Shown: one piece after another, positions 54,778-64,000 of the stretch
How the letters are laid out: each line of letters begins with the position of its first letter
Numbering within the stretch: position 1 is the first letter of the stretch
Origin: Rugalucina vietnamica
Taxonomy: Eukaryota; Mollusca; Bivalvia; Lucinida; Lucinidae
Direction: 5' to 3'
Length of the DNA stretch: 64,000 nt
Assembly (NCBI GenBank): GCA_964017185.1
Contig: OZ024875.1
Coordinates: 65,777,043-65,841,042 of the forward strand
Translations under genes and position numbers: made by a program
Notes under the pieces: generated by a model
The model's input: only the letters and a program-made list of their open reading frames with translations
Told to the model about the DNA's origin: nothing
Databases searched by the model: none

Positions 54778-55570
54778 AAAAGTACAAGTAGGCAAAGATC
54801 AGGAAAAGGCGCAATCAGAAGAAGATTCCCACTCCAAAAACCGAGGTGGGAAAAAAACCAAACCAACAGTCAGGTACTTATACCATGAAAACATATCGTA
54901 AGCCGAATGAGCAGCTATTTTCCCAATAGGTGGCCACTCAGTTACCTAAACTTAACTAAAAATATGAAAACATACATAAGGCGCCAACAGCACAAAAATT
55001 TTAAACACCAAGACATAAAACAAAAAGAACCACCACAGAAGTATTGCCTTGGAACGACCAGTAACACAAAGTTACTGGCGGGCTTAAACCGGTTTTACAT
55101 GGCCATAACCTCACCCTCAACTTCTGCAGTGGTTCAAAACATTTAGTTAGTTCTTCGGTCCTCGTTGTGAATCTCTAACTAGTCAATGAATCATCAAGAA
55201 CAAACAAATAAATCACGATAAACATCCTGATGAATAAAAAACCAGGACTCACAGATTGAGTAAGCTGCCCGACGATGGAGATCCCTGGGCGCCGAATAAC
55301 CTACTAACTCCGGAGCAAAAGAAAAACAACAGTTGGACCCCGGTGTGCCAAGCAACAGACAAGAAGCTCCGGTCCCAGCCAACTAAAATTAATAGTTTAA
55401 GTCGGGGCCATCATAGAGTCTGACGCCCGACCCACCGGCGTGCAATTAAAGAAGGCAACGTAGCTATCAACCATGATGGGGTTAAAAACTAAGCATGCAG
55501 ACTGTCGCATAACATTCAAGTTATAACCTATACGTCTGTAACGTGTTATGTTTTTTCTGAACTGAAAAGA
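54778..55570 (+). repeat. Repeat A copy, full length, with probable 12-bp target duplication
   Basis: AAAAGTACAAGTAGGC to CTGAACTGAAAAGA, about 793 bases with all three modules. AAATTGTAATGA (54766-54777) and AAATTGTTATGA (55571-55582) flank it, differing at one base. This is the best single definition of the full unit. Variable-length direct repeats (12 here, 5 at 5.2 kb) fit LINE-mediated retroposition rather than a cut-and-paste transposon. Confidence 0.88.
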
Positions 55571-55582
55571 AAATTGTTATGA

Positions 55583-56233
55583 GTAGTTTTCTTGTCATTT
55601 CGAGTTATCTTTGTTACGTAGTTCCGAACCTACCAATTACAAGCCCGGTGGACAAGCCGTTTGCTTAATATGTTATAAACCTTGGACTTTTAAAACTAAG
55701 CGTATGCTGGATGCTAACCAAATGGCTACGTTGGGAAGGTGCTAGTCATCCTGCTCTTCATACATGTTTTTAAATTTCTTTGTTGCCTTTAGTTGTTGTA
55801 TCTTTCCCAATGTTTGATTAGGTTTGGATTATGACTTTAATTGGATCAATTCCTGGTCTTTCTATCCTAACATTACATGTGATTTGCATATGTTTATCGA
55901 AACATCCACTATTCCGTTACTGGTCTTTGAAACTGACTTTCTTATTACGCAAAAAGGAGAACTCTGAAGGTGTTACTCTGAAACACTCGGTAATGACAAA
56001 AGATAAGAAAATTTATTTTAAGACGGCATGACAGAACATAACAATAATCATAAGCTCTAATGAGCTTTCGGCCGTCTAAAAGGGCTACATAATCTATTGA
56101 CGGCGGTAATACCACATCCATTATGTCTTTAAATATTGACAGACAGTTGTGTTCAAATGTTGAAGTATAAGTCAACTTAAAATCATAGCTGCATTTTGAA
56201 TTGACTATATTGACAGTTTCATTTTATAATGTG
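55583..56233. other. Unassigned DNA
   Basis: No gene or repeat recognised. Frames of 66-76 codons on opposite strands overlap. Confidence 0.3.
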
Positions 56234-56556
56234 TCAGGTCAGTTTAACTGCTACTGTAACATGTAAACAGTACTACCTGTTGTCATGCGGTGCAGATGGG
56301 GCTCGTTAGCCTTGGAAGGCAACTCATCTAGGAGTTAAGCTAGTTCTCTACACAAAAATCTAGCTGGGCAGGGGGAACTCATTAGTCTTGGTTGACAGTC
56401 CTCCTAGGAGTTTACAGGTCTCTAAACAAAACCTAAGAAAGGGTAGATGGAGCTCTTCAGCTGTGGCCAGCAATTCATCTAGGAGAAGGCAACTCCAAAA
56501 TCAAACCTGTGTGTCTGGATATGCCTAGTCCAGATATGCAAAGACTGTTTCGGTAG

Positions 56557-56739
56557 ATGGAGCGGAAGAAATCACCTGATTCAATGGTTCAGAAAGCGAT
56601 ACAGCAACATGTTGTGGAACATGCAGAGCGTGACAAGGCACTAAAGATGTTACGGTCACCCACTGCATCCAAACCCAACTCCAGACGTCTTGACCTGTGT
56701 CTTGCCTCTGGGCGCAGCTGGGCGAGGACTAGAGAGTGA
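56557..56739 (+). CDS. LINE small ORF upstream of ORF2, copy 1
   Basis: 60 codons beginning MERKKSPDSMVQKAIQQH, basic and hydrophilic, ending SWARTRE. The equivalent frame in copy 2 (59763-59936) is 57 residues: a 9-nt in-frame difference and several substitutions keep the frame and the same stop. Frame preservation hints at coding or a 5' leader ORF, but two copies are weak evidence. No domain recognised. Confidence 0.4.
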   Translation: MERKKSPDSMVQKAIQQHVVEHAERDKALKMLRSPTASKPNSRRLDLCLASGRSWARTRE

Positions 56740-56831
56740 GGTTGACGTTGCGCACCTCTTCCTCACTATAATCCAATTTCATAGCGCATGTCATCTTATT
56801 TCTCAACACACAAGCACTTGCATACACAACA

Positions 56832-56975
56832 CTTTTGCGGATAGAAAGGACATGAAGAAATTTCATGATGCACTGAAAACCATTTATGGTCCAAAGAGTT
56901 CTGGAGCCACCACATTGCTAAGTGCAGATGGAAACACTCTTCTAACAGATAAAGAAGCTATCTTGGAAAAGTATC
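56832..56975 (+). pseudogene. LINE ORF2 linker, copy 1 (out of frame with the RT)
   Basis: Encodes ADRKDMKKFHDALKTIYG through TDKEAILE, identical to the linker between endonuclease and RT in copy 2. The frame then breaks at the 7-nt insertion. It follows directly on the deletion junction, so its upstream reading (from 56690) is not native. Confidence 0.75.
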
Positions 56976-58853
56976 TTGGAAACAGAACACTTCAATAGTG
57001 TGCTTAATCGACCATCAAGCATCAATGAGGATGCAATCGACAGACTTCCACAGATAGAGTGCAATGTTCTGTTAGATGAATTTCCTACCGTTACGGAAAC
57101 AAGAAAAGCAGTTCAACAACTATCATCTGGCAAAGCCCCAGGTGCAGATGCAATTCCTGCCGAAGTTTACAAGGCTGGGGGGCTACCCATGGCAGAGAAA
57201 CTGACAGAGTTGTTTCACTGTATGTGGAGAAAGGAGGCTATCCCTAAAGAATTTAAGGATGCATCCATAATCCACCTATACAAGCGGAAAGGAAATCCTC
57301 AAGTCTGTGACAATCACAGAGGCATCTCCCTCCTATCAATTGCTGGGAAGATACTTGCAAAAATTCTGTTGAATCGTCTGAATGTTCATCTTGATCAGAC
57401 GGGACTTATCCCAGAAAGTCAATGTGGATTCAGAAAAGACAGAGGGACAATAGACATGATCTTCACAGCAAGACAGCTTCAGGAGAAATGCCAAGAACAG
57501 AATGTAGATCTATACATGACGTTTGTTGACCTCACCAAAGCTTTTGACACTGTTAGTCGTGATGGACTCTGGAAAATCATGGCCAAGTTTGGCTGTCCAC
57601 CCAGATTCATAGCAATGGTGCGGCAGTTTCATGATGGCATGCAGGCACGTGTGCAAAATGATGGAGAGTTCTCTGAACCATTTGAAGTAACAAATGGGGT
57701 CAAACAAGGCTGTGTTCTGGCACCAACACTGTTCAGCATGATGTTTTCTGCCATGCTTATGGATGCTTTTCAGGACAGTGACACTGGTTTTCCAATCAGG
57801 TACCGTTTTGATGGCAACATATTCAACCTCAGAAGGTTGCAAGCCAAAACTAAGGTCCAGACTGATGTGCTAGATGAGCTCCTCTATGCAGATGATATGG
57901 ATAAGAATGCCAGCACAGAGGCAAAAATGCAAAGAGCCATGGATCAAGTCTCACAGTCATGTGATAACTATGATCTCACAATCAGCACAAAAAAGACAGA
58001 GGTTGTACACCAACCAGCGCCCGGAAAGCCATATAATGAACCAACCATCACTGTGAATGGGCAAAAACTGAAAGTTGTTGACAAGTTCACCTACCTGGGA
58101 AGCACTCTCTCCAGAGCAGTGCATATTGATGATGAGATCACTGCTAGAATTGCAAAGGCTAGTGTGGCATTCGGACGACTCCGTGCAAATGTCTGGGAGC
58201 GAAATGGAATCAAGCTTGACACCAAGCTGAAAGTCTACAAGGCTGTGGTACTGCCAACCCTCTTGTATGCATGTGAGACCTGGACAGTATACCAACGCCA
58301 TGCAAAGAGACTTAACCATTTCCACTTAAGCTGTTTGAGAAAGTTGTTAAAAATCAAGTGGCAGGACAAGATTCCAGACACAGAGGTCCTGACGAAAGCA
58401 GGGATGCAAAGCATGCATACAGTCTTAAAGCTAGCACAGCTTAGATGGACTGGCCATGTTATAAGAATGCCTGATGCGCGACTTCCAAAGAAAGTTTTCT
58501 ATGGAGAACTACAGGAGGGAAAGCGCTCTCAAGGTGGCCAGAAGAAACGCTACAAAGACACCCTCAAAGCCTCTCTGAAGGATTTCGAAATACCAGTGGG
58601 GTCCTGGGAACAGACTGCACAGGAGCGATCAAAGTGGCGAGGTCTCATCAACAAAGGGGCAGCTCTTTATGAAAAGAAGAGAATCTGTGAAGCTGAAAGA
58701 AAGCGAAGAGAGCGCAAAGCCAAAACAAATGTGCCACCATCAGACTCTATGACATTGATTTGCTCTACTTGCAACCGACAGTTTAGAGCCAGAATTGGCC
58801 TAGTCAGCCATCAAAGAACTCACCAACACACATCAGCACTATTCAAGAAATAA
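56976..58853 (+). CDS. LINE ORF2, copy 1: reverse transcriptase with C-terminal zinc finger
   Basis: 625 codons, open throughout. SSGKAPGADAIPAEVYK opens the RT; FVDLTKAFDT (D185) is motif A; GVKQGCVLAPTLF is motif B; LLYADDMDKN (YADD at 304-307) is motif C. The thumb/C-terminal region has LLYACETWTV and RWTGHVIRMPD. The C-terminus carries a C2H2-type finger, C596-x2-C599-x12-H612-x3-H616. The true ORF2 start is upstream: METEHF is created by the frameshift, since copy 2 reads WAEHFNSVLNR in frame from the endonuclease. So this is an intact RT in a disabled element. Confidence 0.9.
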   Translation: METEHFNSVLNRPSSINEDAIDRLPQIECNVLLDEFPTVTETRKAVQQLSSGKAPGADAIPAEVYKAGGLPMAEKLTELFHCMWRKEAIPKEFKDASIIHLYKRKGNPQVCDNHRGISLLSIAGKILAKILLNRLNVHLDQTGLIPESQCGFRKDRGTIDMIFTARQLQEKCQEQNVDLYMTFVDLTKAFDTVSRDGLWKIMAKFGCPPRFIAMVRQFHDGMQARVQNDGEFSEPFEVTNGVKQGCVLAPTLFSMMFSAMLMDAFQDSDTGFPIRYRFDGNIFNLRRLQAKTKVQTDVLDELLYADDMDKNASTEAKMQRAMDQVSQSCDNYDLTISTKKTEVVHQPAPGKPYNEPTITVNGQKLKVVDKFTYLGSTLSRAVHIDDEITARIAKASVAFGRLRANVWERNGIKLDTKLKVYKAVVLPTLLYACETWTVYQRHAKRLNHFHLSCLRKLLKIKWQDKIPDTEVLTKAGMQSMHTVLKLAQLRWTGHVIRMPDARLPKKVFYGELQEGKRSQGGQKKRYKDTLKASLKDFEIPVGSWEQTAQERSKWRGLINKGAALYEKKRICEAERKRRERKAKTNVPPSDSMTLICSTCNRQFRARIGLVSHQRTHQHTSALFKK

Positions 58854-58893
58854 TGATGGTCTTTCTCATTAGTGAGAGACGAACTATCATTTA

Positions 58894-59042
58894 AAAAGTA
58901 ATATACAGCTGTTCCACGATGACTTTATGGCTAATAACATGTTTTATAAGTGCCGCGATAGTTCCTTTATCCGATTTAGTTTACACTTTGCGTTTTCTTT
59001 GAATGCTAATTTCAGCTTCATGCTGTTGAAAGTATGCGGTAA
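58894..59042. other. Unassigned spacer
   Basis: About 150 bases between LINE copy 1 and the dispersed block. It may be part of the block, whose copy at the window start is cut off before this point. Confidence 0.4.
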
Positions 59043-59396
59043 TTACTACCTATGAAGTGACGGTTTTAGCCCTTAGTTAGATCATTGTCTGACCACCTGT
59101 TTAAACGTTTTTAGAGAAAAAATACCCAAGACAACACCTTTCTTATTCTTTAAATGACATCGCACAGACTTCCTGTTTAAGATTATGGTTGAAGTAACGT
59201 GTGCTATGTAGAAATAAATACCAATTTCGAAGTTTGGCCAGCGTCAAGTACAGGGTATGTATTTGTTTGGGTTTATACTAAGCTTTAAGCCCCCAAGGAG
59301 CTTCTGACGTGATTTCGGGCTTGGGAGATAAGGTGTATCCACAATCTGTTAAATATTTCCTGAGAAAGATTATTAGTACTAACTGTACTTTGCGTT
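59043..59396 (+). repeat. Dispersed block, copy 2 (matches 1-355)
   Basis: Same content and order as 1-355, for example GAAGTTTGGCCAGCGTCAAG and TTCGGGCTTGGGAGATAAGG. Here it ends where LINE copy 2 begins, whereas at the window start it runs into unrelated DNA after about 355, so the LINE probably inserted at or near its edge. Confidence 0.85.
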
Positions 59397-59762
59397 GGTC
59401 AGGTCAGTTTTACTGCTACTGTAACATGTAATCATCAGGTTAGGTCAGTTTAACTGCTACTGTAACATGTAATCAGTACTACCTGTTGTCATGCGGTGCA
59501 GATGGGGCTCATTAGCCTTGGAAGGCAACTCATCTAGGAGTTAAGCTAGTTCTCTACACAAAAATCTAGCTGGGCAGGGGGAACTCATTAGTCTTGGTTG
59601 AAAGTCCTCCTAGGAGTTTACAGGTCTCTAAACAAAACCTAAGAAAGGGTAGATGGAGCTCTTCAGCTGTGGCCAGCAATTCATCTAGGAGAAGGAAACT
59701 CCAAAATCAAACCTGTGTGTCTGGATATGCCTAGTCCAGATATGCAAAGACTGTTTCGGTAG

Positions 59763-59936
59763 ATGGAGCGGATGAAATCAACGGTTCAGAAAGCGATACA
59801 GCAACATGTTGTGGAACATGCAGAGCGTGACAAGGCACTAAAGATGTTACGGTCATCCACTGGATCCAAACCCAACTCCAGACGTCTTGACCTGTGTCTT
59901 GCCTCTGGGCGCAGCTGGGCGAGGACTAGAGAGTGA
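59763..59936 (+). CDS. LINE small ORF upstream of ORF2, copy 2
   Basis: 57 residues starting MERMKSTVQKAIQQH and ending SWARTRE. Counterpart of 56557-56739 with the same stop codon. A frame-preserving 9-nt gap and substitutions (for example PTAS to STGS) distinguish the copies. No known domain; possibly a leader peptide or degenerate ORF1. Confidence 0.4.
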   Translation: MERMKSTVQKAIQQHVVEHAERDKALKMLRSSTGSKPNSRRLDLCLASGRSWARTRE

Positions 59937-60279
59937 GGTTGACGTTGTGCACCTCTTCCTCACTATAATCCAATTTCATAGCGCATGTCATTTTATTTCT
60001 CAACACACAAGCACTTGCATACACAACAATTTCATCACACTTGCACCCACATACCTACAAAGTCCTGTGGCGATGGGCGAGTGGCGAAGCAGCAGGTGTA
60101 GGACACACTGGGAGCTGTAGTTGCAGACCTGCACACAGGCGGCTCAGTTCTAATGGTCGTTTTCTGTGAGGAGAAGCAGTAAGCAGAATTCGGCAGTCGG
60201 CTGAGCGACTGAGCAGACCTATTTAGGACCGCACTGCTCACCCCCGTAGTATGGGGAAGGGGTTAGAAAAAGTGCCCTA

Positions 60280-62370
60280 AACAATTGCCTGCTTCAAACC
60301 CCCTGGCTGGTTAACCGCGATCAGCGGGGATCCCCTTTAGCGGTCGAAATACAACGGATTGGCGCATGGAATGTGCGTACTTCAATGGACAATGCTGGGT
60401 CAGATAGACCACAGCGTAGAACGGCCCTTGTGGGCAGAGAACTTGGGAGGTATGATATACAGATAGCTGCATTGAGTGAGACTCGGTTCGCAGATGTTGG
60501 GGAGATCAAAGAAGTTGGTGCTGGATACACCTTCTTCTGGAGTGGTCGCAAAAGTGAAGAGAGGCGTGAAGCAGGAGTTGGCTTTGCCATCAAAACAGAA
60601 CTTGTTGGTAAGCTGTCAGGATTGCCAAAAGGCATTAATGACCGTCTAATGACATTGAGACTTCCTCTGTCAGGCAATAAACATGCAACTATTGTCAGTG
60701 CTTATGCACCCACAATGACCAATCCAGATGAGGTCAAGGACAAGTTCTATGATGACCTAGACAATGTTATTTCTGCAACATCCCGCACAGACAAGCTTAT
60801 CCTTCTTGGCGACTTTAATGCCAGAGTGGGTACAGACCACCAGACCTGGGAAGGAGTTATAGGTCCAGAAGGGGTTGGAAAGTGCAACAGCAATGGTCTC
60901 TTGCTTCTCAGGAAGTGTGCTGAACATGACCTTCTAATCACCAACACAGTCTTTCGTCTACCTAATAGGAACAAAACATCCTGGATGCATCCCCGTTCCA
61001 AACACTGGCATCTCATAGACTATGTCATAGTGCGGAGAACAGACAGGCAGGATGTTAAAGTGACAAAGACTATGTGTGGTGCAGACTGCTGGACAGATCA
61101 TAGACTGGTTGTCAGCAAACTCAACCTAAGAATACAGCCTGCGAGGCGACCTCAAGGCAAGAAAGCTCCTAAGAGACTGGATGTCTCAAAGCTGAATAAA
61201 GACAGCATGAGACAAGATTTCTTAACAGACATTTGCAACCAACTGGATGCAATGAATCTCAGTTCAGAGGACCCCGAAGAAAACTGGACAGTCTTCCATA
61301 AAACAGTTCTTTCTTCAGCTGCAAGCACCTTAGGCCATCCATCTCGCAAACATCAAGACTGGTTTGATGAGAATGATGACGAAATTCAGAGGCTTCTTGA
61401 AGAAAAGCACCGATTGCACAAGGCACATCAAGATGATACTAGCTCAGTATCAAAGAAAGCAGCCTACAGCAACATTTGTAAGACAGTCCAGACCAAGCTT
61501 AGGGACATGCAAGATTCCTGGCTGAGGAAGAAAACAGAAGAAATTCAGTCTTTTGCGGATAGAAAGGACATGAAGAAATTTCATGATGCACTGAAAACCA
61601 TTTATGGTCCAAAGAGTTCTGGAGCCACCACATTGCTCAGTGCAGATGGAAACACTCTTCTCACAGATAAAGAAGCTATCTTGGAAAGGTGGGCAGAACA
61701 CTTCAATAGTGTGCTTAATCGACCATCAAGCATCAATGAGGATGCAATCGACAGACTTCCACAGATAGAGTGCAATGTTCTGTTAGATGAATTTCCTACC
61801 GTTACGGAAACAAGAAAAGCAGTTCAACAACTATCATCTGGCAAAGCCCCAGGTGCAGATGCAATTCCTGCCGAAGTTTACAAGGCTGGGGGGCTACCCA
61901 TGGCAGAGAAACTGACAGAGTTGTTTCACTGTATGTGGAGAAAGGAGGCTATCCCACAAGAATTTAAGGATGCATCCATAATCCACCTATACAAGCGGAA
62001 AGGAAATCCTCAAGTCTGTGACAATCACAGAGGCATCTCCCTCCTATCAATTGCTGGGAAGATACTTGCAAAAATTCTGTTGAATCGTCTGAATGTTCAT
62101 CTTGATCAGACGGGACTTATCCCAGAAAGTCAATGTGGATTCAGAAAAGACAGAGGGACAATAGACATGATCTTCACAGCAAGACAGCTTCAGGAGAAAT
62201 GCCAAGAACAGAATGTAGATCTATACATGACGTTTGTTGACCTCATCAAAGCTTTTGACACTGTTAGTCGTGATGGACTCTGGAAAATCATGGCCAAGTT
62301 TGGCTGTCCACCCAGATTCATAGCAATGGTGCGGCAGTTTCCTGATGGCATGCAGGCGTGTGCAAAATGA
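60280..62370 (+). pseudogene. LINE ORF2, copy 2, part 1: APE endonuclease and first half of RT
   Basis: The frame is open from 60280. The endonuclease begins at about 60352 with QRIGAWNVRTS, upstream of the first in-frame ATG (60385), so initiation must use a non-ATG codon, an upstream frame or splicing. Counting from 60373, motifs are LSETRF (E36), LLGDFNARVG (D147, N149) and TDHRLVV (D242, H243, the SDH-type motif). The linker ADRKDMKKFH leads to the RT: SGKAPGADAIPAEVYK and FVDLIKAFDT (motif A, D623). The reading ends at a stop just after the 2-nt deletion near 62357. Confidence 0.9.
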
Positions 62371-63445
62371 TGGAGAGTTCTCTGAACCATTTGAAGTAAC
62401 AAATGGGGTCAAACAAGGCTGTGTTCTGGCACCAACACTGTTCAGCATGATGTTTTCTGCCATGCTTATGGATGCTTTTCAGGACAGTGACACTGGTTTT
62501 CCAATCAGGTACCGTTTTGATGGCAACATATTCAACCTCAGAAGGTTGCAAGCCAAAACTAAGGTCCAGACTGATGTGCTAGATGAGCTCTTCTATGCAG
62601 ATGATATGGATAAGAATGCCAGCACAGAGGCAAAAATGCAAAGAGCCATGGATCAAGTCTCACAGTCATGTGATAACTATGATCTCACAATCAGCACAAA
62701 AAAGACAGAGGTTGTACACCAACCAGCGCCCGGAAAGCCATATAATGAACCAACCATCACTGTGAATAGGCAAAAACTGAAAATTATTGACAAGTTCACC
62801 TACCTGGGAAGCACTCTCTCCAGAGCAGTGCATATTGATGATGAGATCACTGCCAGAATTGCAAAGGCTAGTTTGGCATTCGGACGACTCCGTGCAAATG
62901 TCTGGGAGCGAAATGGAATCAAGCTTGACACCAAGCTGAAAGTCTACAAGGCTGTGGTACTGCCAACCCTCTTGTATGCATGTGAGACCTGGACAGTATA
63001 CCAACGCCATGCAAAGAGACTTAACCATTTCCACTTAAGCTGTTTGAGAAAGTTGTTAAAAATCAAGTGGCAGGACAAGATTCCAGACACAGAGGTCCTG
63101 ACGAAAGCAGGGATGCAAAGCATGCATACAGTCTTAAAGCTAGCACAGCTAAGATGGACTGGCCATGTTATAAGAATGCCTGATGCGCGACTTCCAAAGA
63201 AAGTTTTCTATGGAGAACTACAGGAGGGAAAGCGCTCTCAAGGTGGCCAGAAGAAACGCTACAAAGACACCCTCAAAGCCTCTCTGAAGGATTTCGAAAT
63301 ACCAATGGGGTCCTGGGAACAGACTGCACAGGAGCGATCAAAATGGCGAGGTCTCATCAACAAAGGAGCAGCTCTTTATGAAAAGAAGAGAATCTGTGAA
63401 GCTGAAAGAAAGCGAAGAGAGCGCAAAGCCAATGTCACGGACTGA
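62345..63445 (+). pseudogene. LINE ORF2, copy 2, part 2: second half of RT
   Basis: Continuation in the shifted frame: GVKQGCVLAPTLF (motif B), LFYADDMDKN (YADD at 84-87 of this piece; copy 1 has LLYADD), the LLYACETWTV region and the basic C-terminal tail ERKRRERKA. It then reads NVTD and stops inside the LTR-like sequence, so the C2H2 finger of copy 1 is missing. The two halves together would be one protein in an intact element. Confidence 0.9.
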
Positions 63446-63753
63446 CTCTACTAAATATAAAGTCAGAGGATACAATGGCTTGTTGTGCCCAACAAATCAT
63501 GTATCGAATGACCAAGGGTATACGCTTCCTGCTATGAATGACCAGCAAATCTATGGGAGGGTTCAATTAAACAGAATTTTCAAATTATGATGATTTATTT
63601 ATAATGATGTTTAAAGTGAGAAGCAAAGAAGGAGAAAAAAAGATAGAAAGAGATTACAAAAAGAAATTACTGAGAAAAGAAAAAAAAAATACGTCCTTTG
63701 TTCATCAATGTCCCACACACTTTCCCATTGGCATCTCCGGGTATACTGTCACA
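63433..63753 (-). mobile_element. Candidate 3' LTR of a Ty3/Gypsy element
   Basis: Read on the minus strand, the segment starts TGTGACAGTATACC and ends CCGTGACA, that is TG...CA ends about 321 bases apart, with an AATAAA signal inside (near 63594). It lies directly downstream of a Gypsy pol fragment on the same strand and abuts LINE copy 2 at AAGCCAA. No second LTR or primer-binding site is in the window, so the call rests on position and end sequence. Confidence 0.5.
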
Positions 63754-64000
63754 CGTTCGTCTCACTAGTACACTCCACACCAGTGCTAAACATTCCTTTT
63801 CTACAACTGCATAAGCCTTTTCGCTTGGCTTTAATTTCCTGCTGGCATATGCTACTGGAATCTTTTTACCATTTTCTTCTTGTAGAAGAACTGCTCCTAA
63901 ACCTACATCTGACGCATCCACTTGAAGCGTAAAAGCTTGTGAAACATCTGCCATTTTTAAAATGGGTTGGTTTACTAAAGCCTTACGGAGTTGATTGAAT
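63754..64000 (-). pseudogene. Ty3/Gypsy pol fragment, RT-RNase H region (partial at window edge)
   Basis: On the minus strand from the window edge: FNQLRKALVNQPIL is the RT-RNase H connection, then FTLQVDASDVGLGAVLLQ (RNase H with the catalytic D of VDASD), PVAYASRKL and EKECLALVW. Similarity stops about 63765 and runs straight into the candidate LTR, so the rest of RNase H and the integrase are missing: an internally deleted copy. The frame stays open to 63667 by chance. Confidence 0.88.

Larger units (their letters stand above)
56234..58893 (+). mobile_element. APE-type LINE, copy 1, with endonuclease deleted
   Basis: The 5' end (GTCAGGTCAGTTTAACTGCT) matches the 5' end of copy 2 at 59398, so both probably keep the true 5' terminus. 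Relative to copy 2, a segment equal to 60029-61549 (1521 nt, the whole endonuclease) is missing at 56831/56832. A local duplication of TATCTTGGAAA (56957-56980) adds 7 nt and shifts the frame before the RT. The 3' UTR ends near an inverted pair (ATGATGGTC / GACGAACTATCAT). RT style is close to RTE/BovB-like proteins, but the clade is not settled. Confidence 0.85.
59398..63432 (+). mobile_element. APE-type LINE, copy 2, nearly complete, interrupted at its 3' end
   Basis: The 5' end carries a duplicated leader phrase (TTTAACTGCTACTGTAACAT type, near 59405 and 59450). Then come the small ORF, a leader of about 340 bases, and ORF2 with endonuclease and RT. Lesions relative to copy 1: a 2-nt deletion near 62357 (GCAGGCGTGTGC against GCAGGCACGTGTGC) that frameshifts the RT, and loss of the C-terminal finger where an LTR-like sequence starts at 63433. 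Most other differences from copy 1 are single substitutions, so the copies are closely related. Confidence 0.88.

Overview
This is repeat-dominated nuclear DNA from an animal, most likely a marine invertebrate and plausibly a bivalve mollusc. The reasons are: sequence that looks roughly two-thirds A+T; several unrelated APE-type non-LTR retrotransposons; a tRNA-derived SINE; short TIR elements; and elements with a tandem-repeat core and hairpin ends, like the pearl/Helentron-type elements known from bivalves. The clade is inferred, not shown. I found no convincing host protein gene, no rRNA or functional tRNA gene, and nothing bacterial; all recognisable coding sequence belongs to mobile elements.

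Layout. 1-25 kb: many copies of one interspersed family (called repeat A here), a second family (repeat B; about 380-bp units, tandem at 7.9-8.8 kb), a 186-bp array at 18.6-21.8 kb split by a hairpin-ended element with a 146-bp tandem core, and a tRNA-derived SINE near 24.5 kb. 25.2-29.5 kb: a LINE whose 5' part is inverted against its 3' part, the signature of twin priming. 30-38.5 kb: two TIR elements (30.7 and 33.9 kb), more repeat A, and unassigned DNA. 38.5-42.6 kb: repeat B arrays, one split by a 5'-truncated LINE with a 6-bp target duplication. 43.9-44.9 kb: a hairpin-ended element with a 188-bp tandem core. 45-55.6 kb: dense repeat A, partly head-to-tail, and a LINE 3' fragment at 47 kb. 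56.2-63.4 kb: two damaged copies of another LINE, separated by a block that also occurs at the window start. 63.4-64 kb: an LTR-like segment and a Ty3/Gypsy RNase H fragment on the minus strand, apparently inserted into the second LINE.

Repeat A is the main feature: at least 26 pieces covering about 11-12 kb by my hand count. One terminus is fixed (reads AGGTACAAGTAGGCAAAGAT at the left of plus copies) and the other is ragged. Two insertions have short direct flanking repeats. That pattern suggests LINE-mobilised retroposition, with the sense strand opposite to the plus copies. I cannot name the family.

Nothing here works as a host pathway. The window records layers of transposition: repeat A into repeat A, a LINE into repeat B, an unknown 401-bp unit into repeat A, a hairpin element into a satellite array, and an LTR element into a LINE. 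Boundaries were judged by eye and may be off by several bases unless a target duplication fixes them.
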